Source: Desulfuromonadales bacterium (GTDB lineage Bacteria > Desulfobacterota > Desulfuromonadia > Geobacterales > Pseudopelobacteraceae). Taken from it: DNA of 6,284 nt. Positions 5,513 to 6,284 of the stretch are shown in pieces. The notes beneath the pieces are model-generated. The model made no database searches and was not told where the DNA came from. It saw only the letters and a program-made list of their open reading frames with translations. Location of the stretch: NCBI GenBank assembly GCA_015688915.1, contig JAATGX010000005.1:1-6284 (forward strand), given 5' to 3'. Position 1 is the first letter of the stretch, and each line of letters begins with the position of its first letter. The translations under genes and the position numbers were made by a program.

Positions 5513-6100
5513 GTGATCAAAGGCAGCGAACGACGTCAGGCCGACCACGCCGTTACCCCCCTCTTTCTCGACCGCTGGTCCCCCCGCGCCATGTCGGGCG
5601 AGGAGATCTCACCCGAGGATCTCTTCATCCTGTTCGAGGCGGCCCGCTGGGCGCCTTCTTCCATGAATAACCAACCCTGGCGCATCCTCTATGCCCGCCG
5701 CAACAGCCGGCAGTGGCCACTGTTCTTCGACCTGCTGGTTGACGGCAACAAGGCTTGGTGCGCAAACGCCGCGGCGCTGTTCGTGTTCATTTCCCAAACC
5801 ACCTTTGACCAGAGCGGTCAGCCCTGCCGCACCCATTCCTTCGACACCGGAGCCGCCTGGGAAAACCTGGCGCTGCAAGGATCTTTGCAGGGGTATGTGG
5901 TCCATGCCATGCAGGGTTTCGACTATGAGCGCGCCAGGTCAGACCTGAACATCCCGGACGGGTTCCAGGTGGAGGCCATGGCGGCCGTGGGCAGGCCGGG
6001 GAAGCCGGAGGAACTATCGGAAGCGCTGCAAAAGCGGGAAGCGCCCAATGAACGGAGAGCACTTGCACAGACGGTCTGCGAAGGGCCGTACCGGTTCTGA
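5513..6100 (+). CDS. Nitroreductase-family FMN oxidoreductase
   Basis: 195-residue flavoprotein of the nitroreductase superfamily (NfsB/RdxA fold), which reduces nitro-compounds, quinones or similar acceptors with NAD(P)H, in the cytoplasm as a homodimer. Visible family marks are the N-terminal phosphate-binding segment RWSPRAMSG (21-29), where family members have RRSxRxF; AARWAPSSMNNQPWRI (43-58) with the conserved Pro-Ser-Ser and Asn-x-Gln-Pro-Trp that contact FMN; a helix HSFDTGAAWENLALQ (about 108-122) typical of the dimer interface; and AAVGRPGKPEEL (about 156-167), the C-terminal GxPxxK-type FMN loop. The GTG start has an excellent Shine-Dalgarno. It follows the methyltransferase gene by 42 bases, and its TGA overlaps the ATG of the glycerate kinase (TGATG), so the two are translationally coupled. 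Physiological substrate unknown. No truncation is visible; many relatives are 180-200 residues. Confidence 0.9.
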   Translation: MIKGSERRQADHAVTPLFLDRWSPRAMSGEEISPEDLFILFEAARWAPSSMNNQPWRILYARRNSRQWPLFFDLLVDGNKAWCANAAALFVFISQTTFDQSGQPCRTHSFDTGAAWENLALQGSLQGYVVHAMQGFDYERARSDLNIPDGFQVEAMAAVGRPGKPEELSEALQKREAPNERRALAQTVCEGPYRF

Positions 6101-6284
6101 TGCCGGCGGACCGGCAGATCGTTCGCACGCTGTTCGCGGCGGCCCTGGCGGCAGTGGAGCCGGGAGCGGCCCTGGAGCCGCACCTGGAACGGGTGGAAGA
6201 GGAATACCGTTCCGGCGGATTCCGGCGCCTGGTTGTGGCCGGGTTCGGCAAGGCGTCCATTCCCATGGCGCGGGCCGTGGAGAC
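6100..6284 (+). CDS. Glycerate 2-kinase, MOFRL/type II family (N-terminal part only)
   Basis: Only the first 61 codons are inside the window. The translation MPADRQIVRTLFAAALAAVE, then a charged helix and FRRLVVAGFGKASIPMARAVE, matches the start of the type II (GckA/TtuD, DUF4147-MOFRL) glycerate kinases, whose N-terminal signature is xxAxGKAAxxMAxAxE. Those enzymes phosphorylate D-glycerate to 2-phosphoglycerate with ATP, joining the serine/glyoxylate or tartrate routes to glycolysis; full length is about 420-450 residues. The ATG at 6100 shares its A with the TGA of the nitroreductase gene, and in this frame an upstream stop lies at 6049, so no earlier ATG, GTG or TTG start exists. There is little Shine-Dalgarno, which fits translational coupling. 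A diverging FadR-type regulator lies upstream, but a link is only possible. The call rests on a short segment. Confidence 0.75.
   Translation, partial: MPADRQIVRTLFAAALAAVEPGAALEPHLERVEEEYRSGGFRRLVVAGFGKASIPMARAVE

Noticed and set aside
4229..5548. 439-codon open frame on the minus strand
   Set aside because: It is antisense to the RlmI-type gene, whose plus-strand product has PUA and methyltransferase motifs; the antisense frame is a GC-bias artefact.

Overview
The window reads as GC-rich bacterial chromosome, dense with genes. The gene set (a B12-dependent fused acyl-CoA mutase, a YkgJ-type cysteine cluster protein, an RlmI-type rRNA methyltransferase and a MOFRL-type glycerate kinase) and the codon bias suggest an anaerobic deltaproteobacterium of the Geobacter/Pelobacter (Desulfuromonadales) type. 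That assignment is inference from memory of those genomes, not a search result.

Layout. Positions 1-1976 on the minus strand hold the first 658 codons of IcmF, a fused isobutyryl-CoA mutase and G-protein chaperone, whose C-terminal part runs off the left edge. Its 388-base upstream region carries a near-ideal sigma70 promoter, a 16-bp dyad inside that promoter and a transcribed leader with a perfect 16-bp-stem hairpin. A MerR-family regulator (2365-2769, plus) diverges from icmF and is the obvious candidate to bind the dyad. A FadR-subfamily GntR regulator (2841-3560, minus) converges on the MerR gene and diverges from the next plus-strand group. That group is a YkgJ-like cysteine-cluster protein (3707-4243), a 23S rRNA m5C methyltransferase of the RlmI type (4292-5470), an FMN nitroreductase (5513-6100) and the start of a type II glycerate kinase (6100 to the right edge). 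Gaps in this group are 48 and 42 bases, followed by a stop/start overlap.

How the parts may work together. IcmF rearranges branched and linear C4 acyl-CoAs (isobutyryl/butyryl type), and a metal-independent MerR protein (no cysteines) next to it fits ligand-controlled acyl-CoA or branched-chain catabolism. The GntR/FCD protein would sense a small carboxylate and may control itself and the plus-strand genes through two related boxes in the 146-base divergent gap. The plus-strand genes look like a co-transcribed housekeeping/accessory string rather than one pathway.

I see no mobile element, CRISPR array, tRNA or rRNA. No clearly new multi-gene system is evident. The most interesting material is the regulatory DNA before icmF, followed by the paired boxes between the GntR and YkgJ-like genes.
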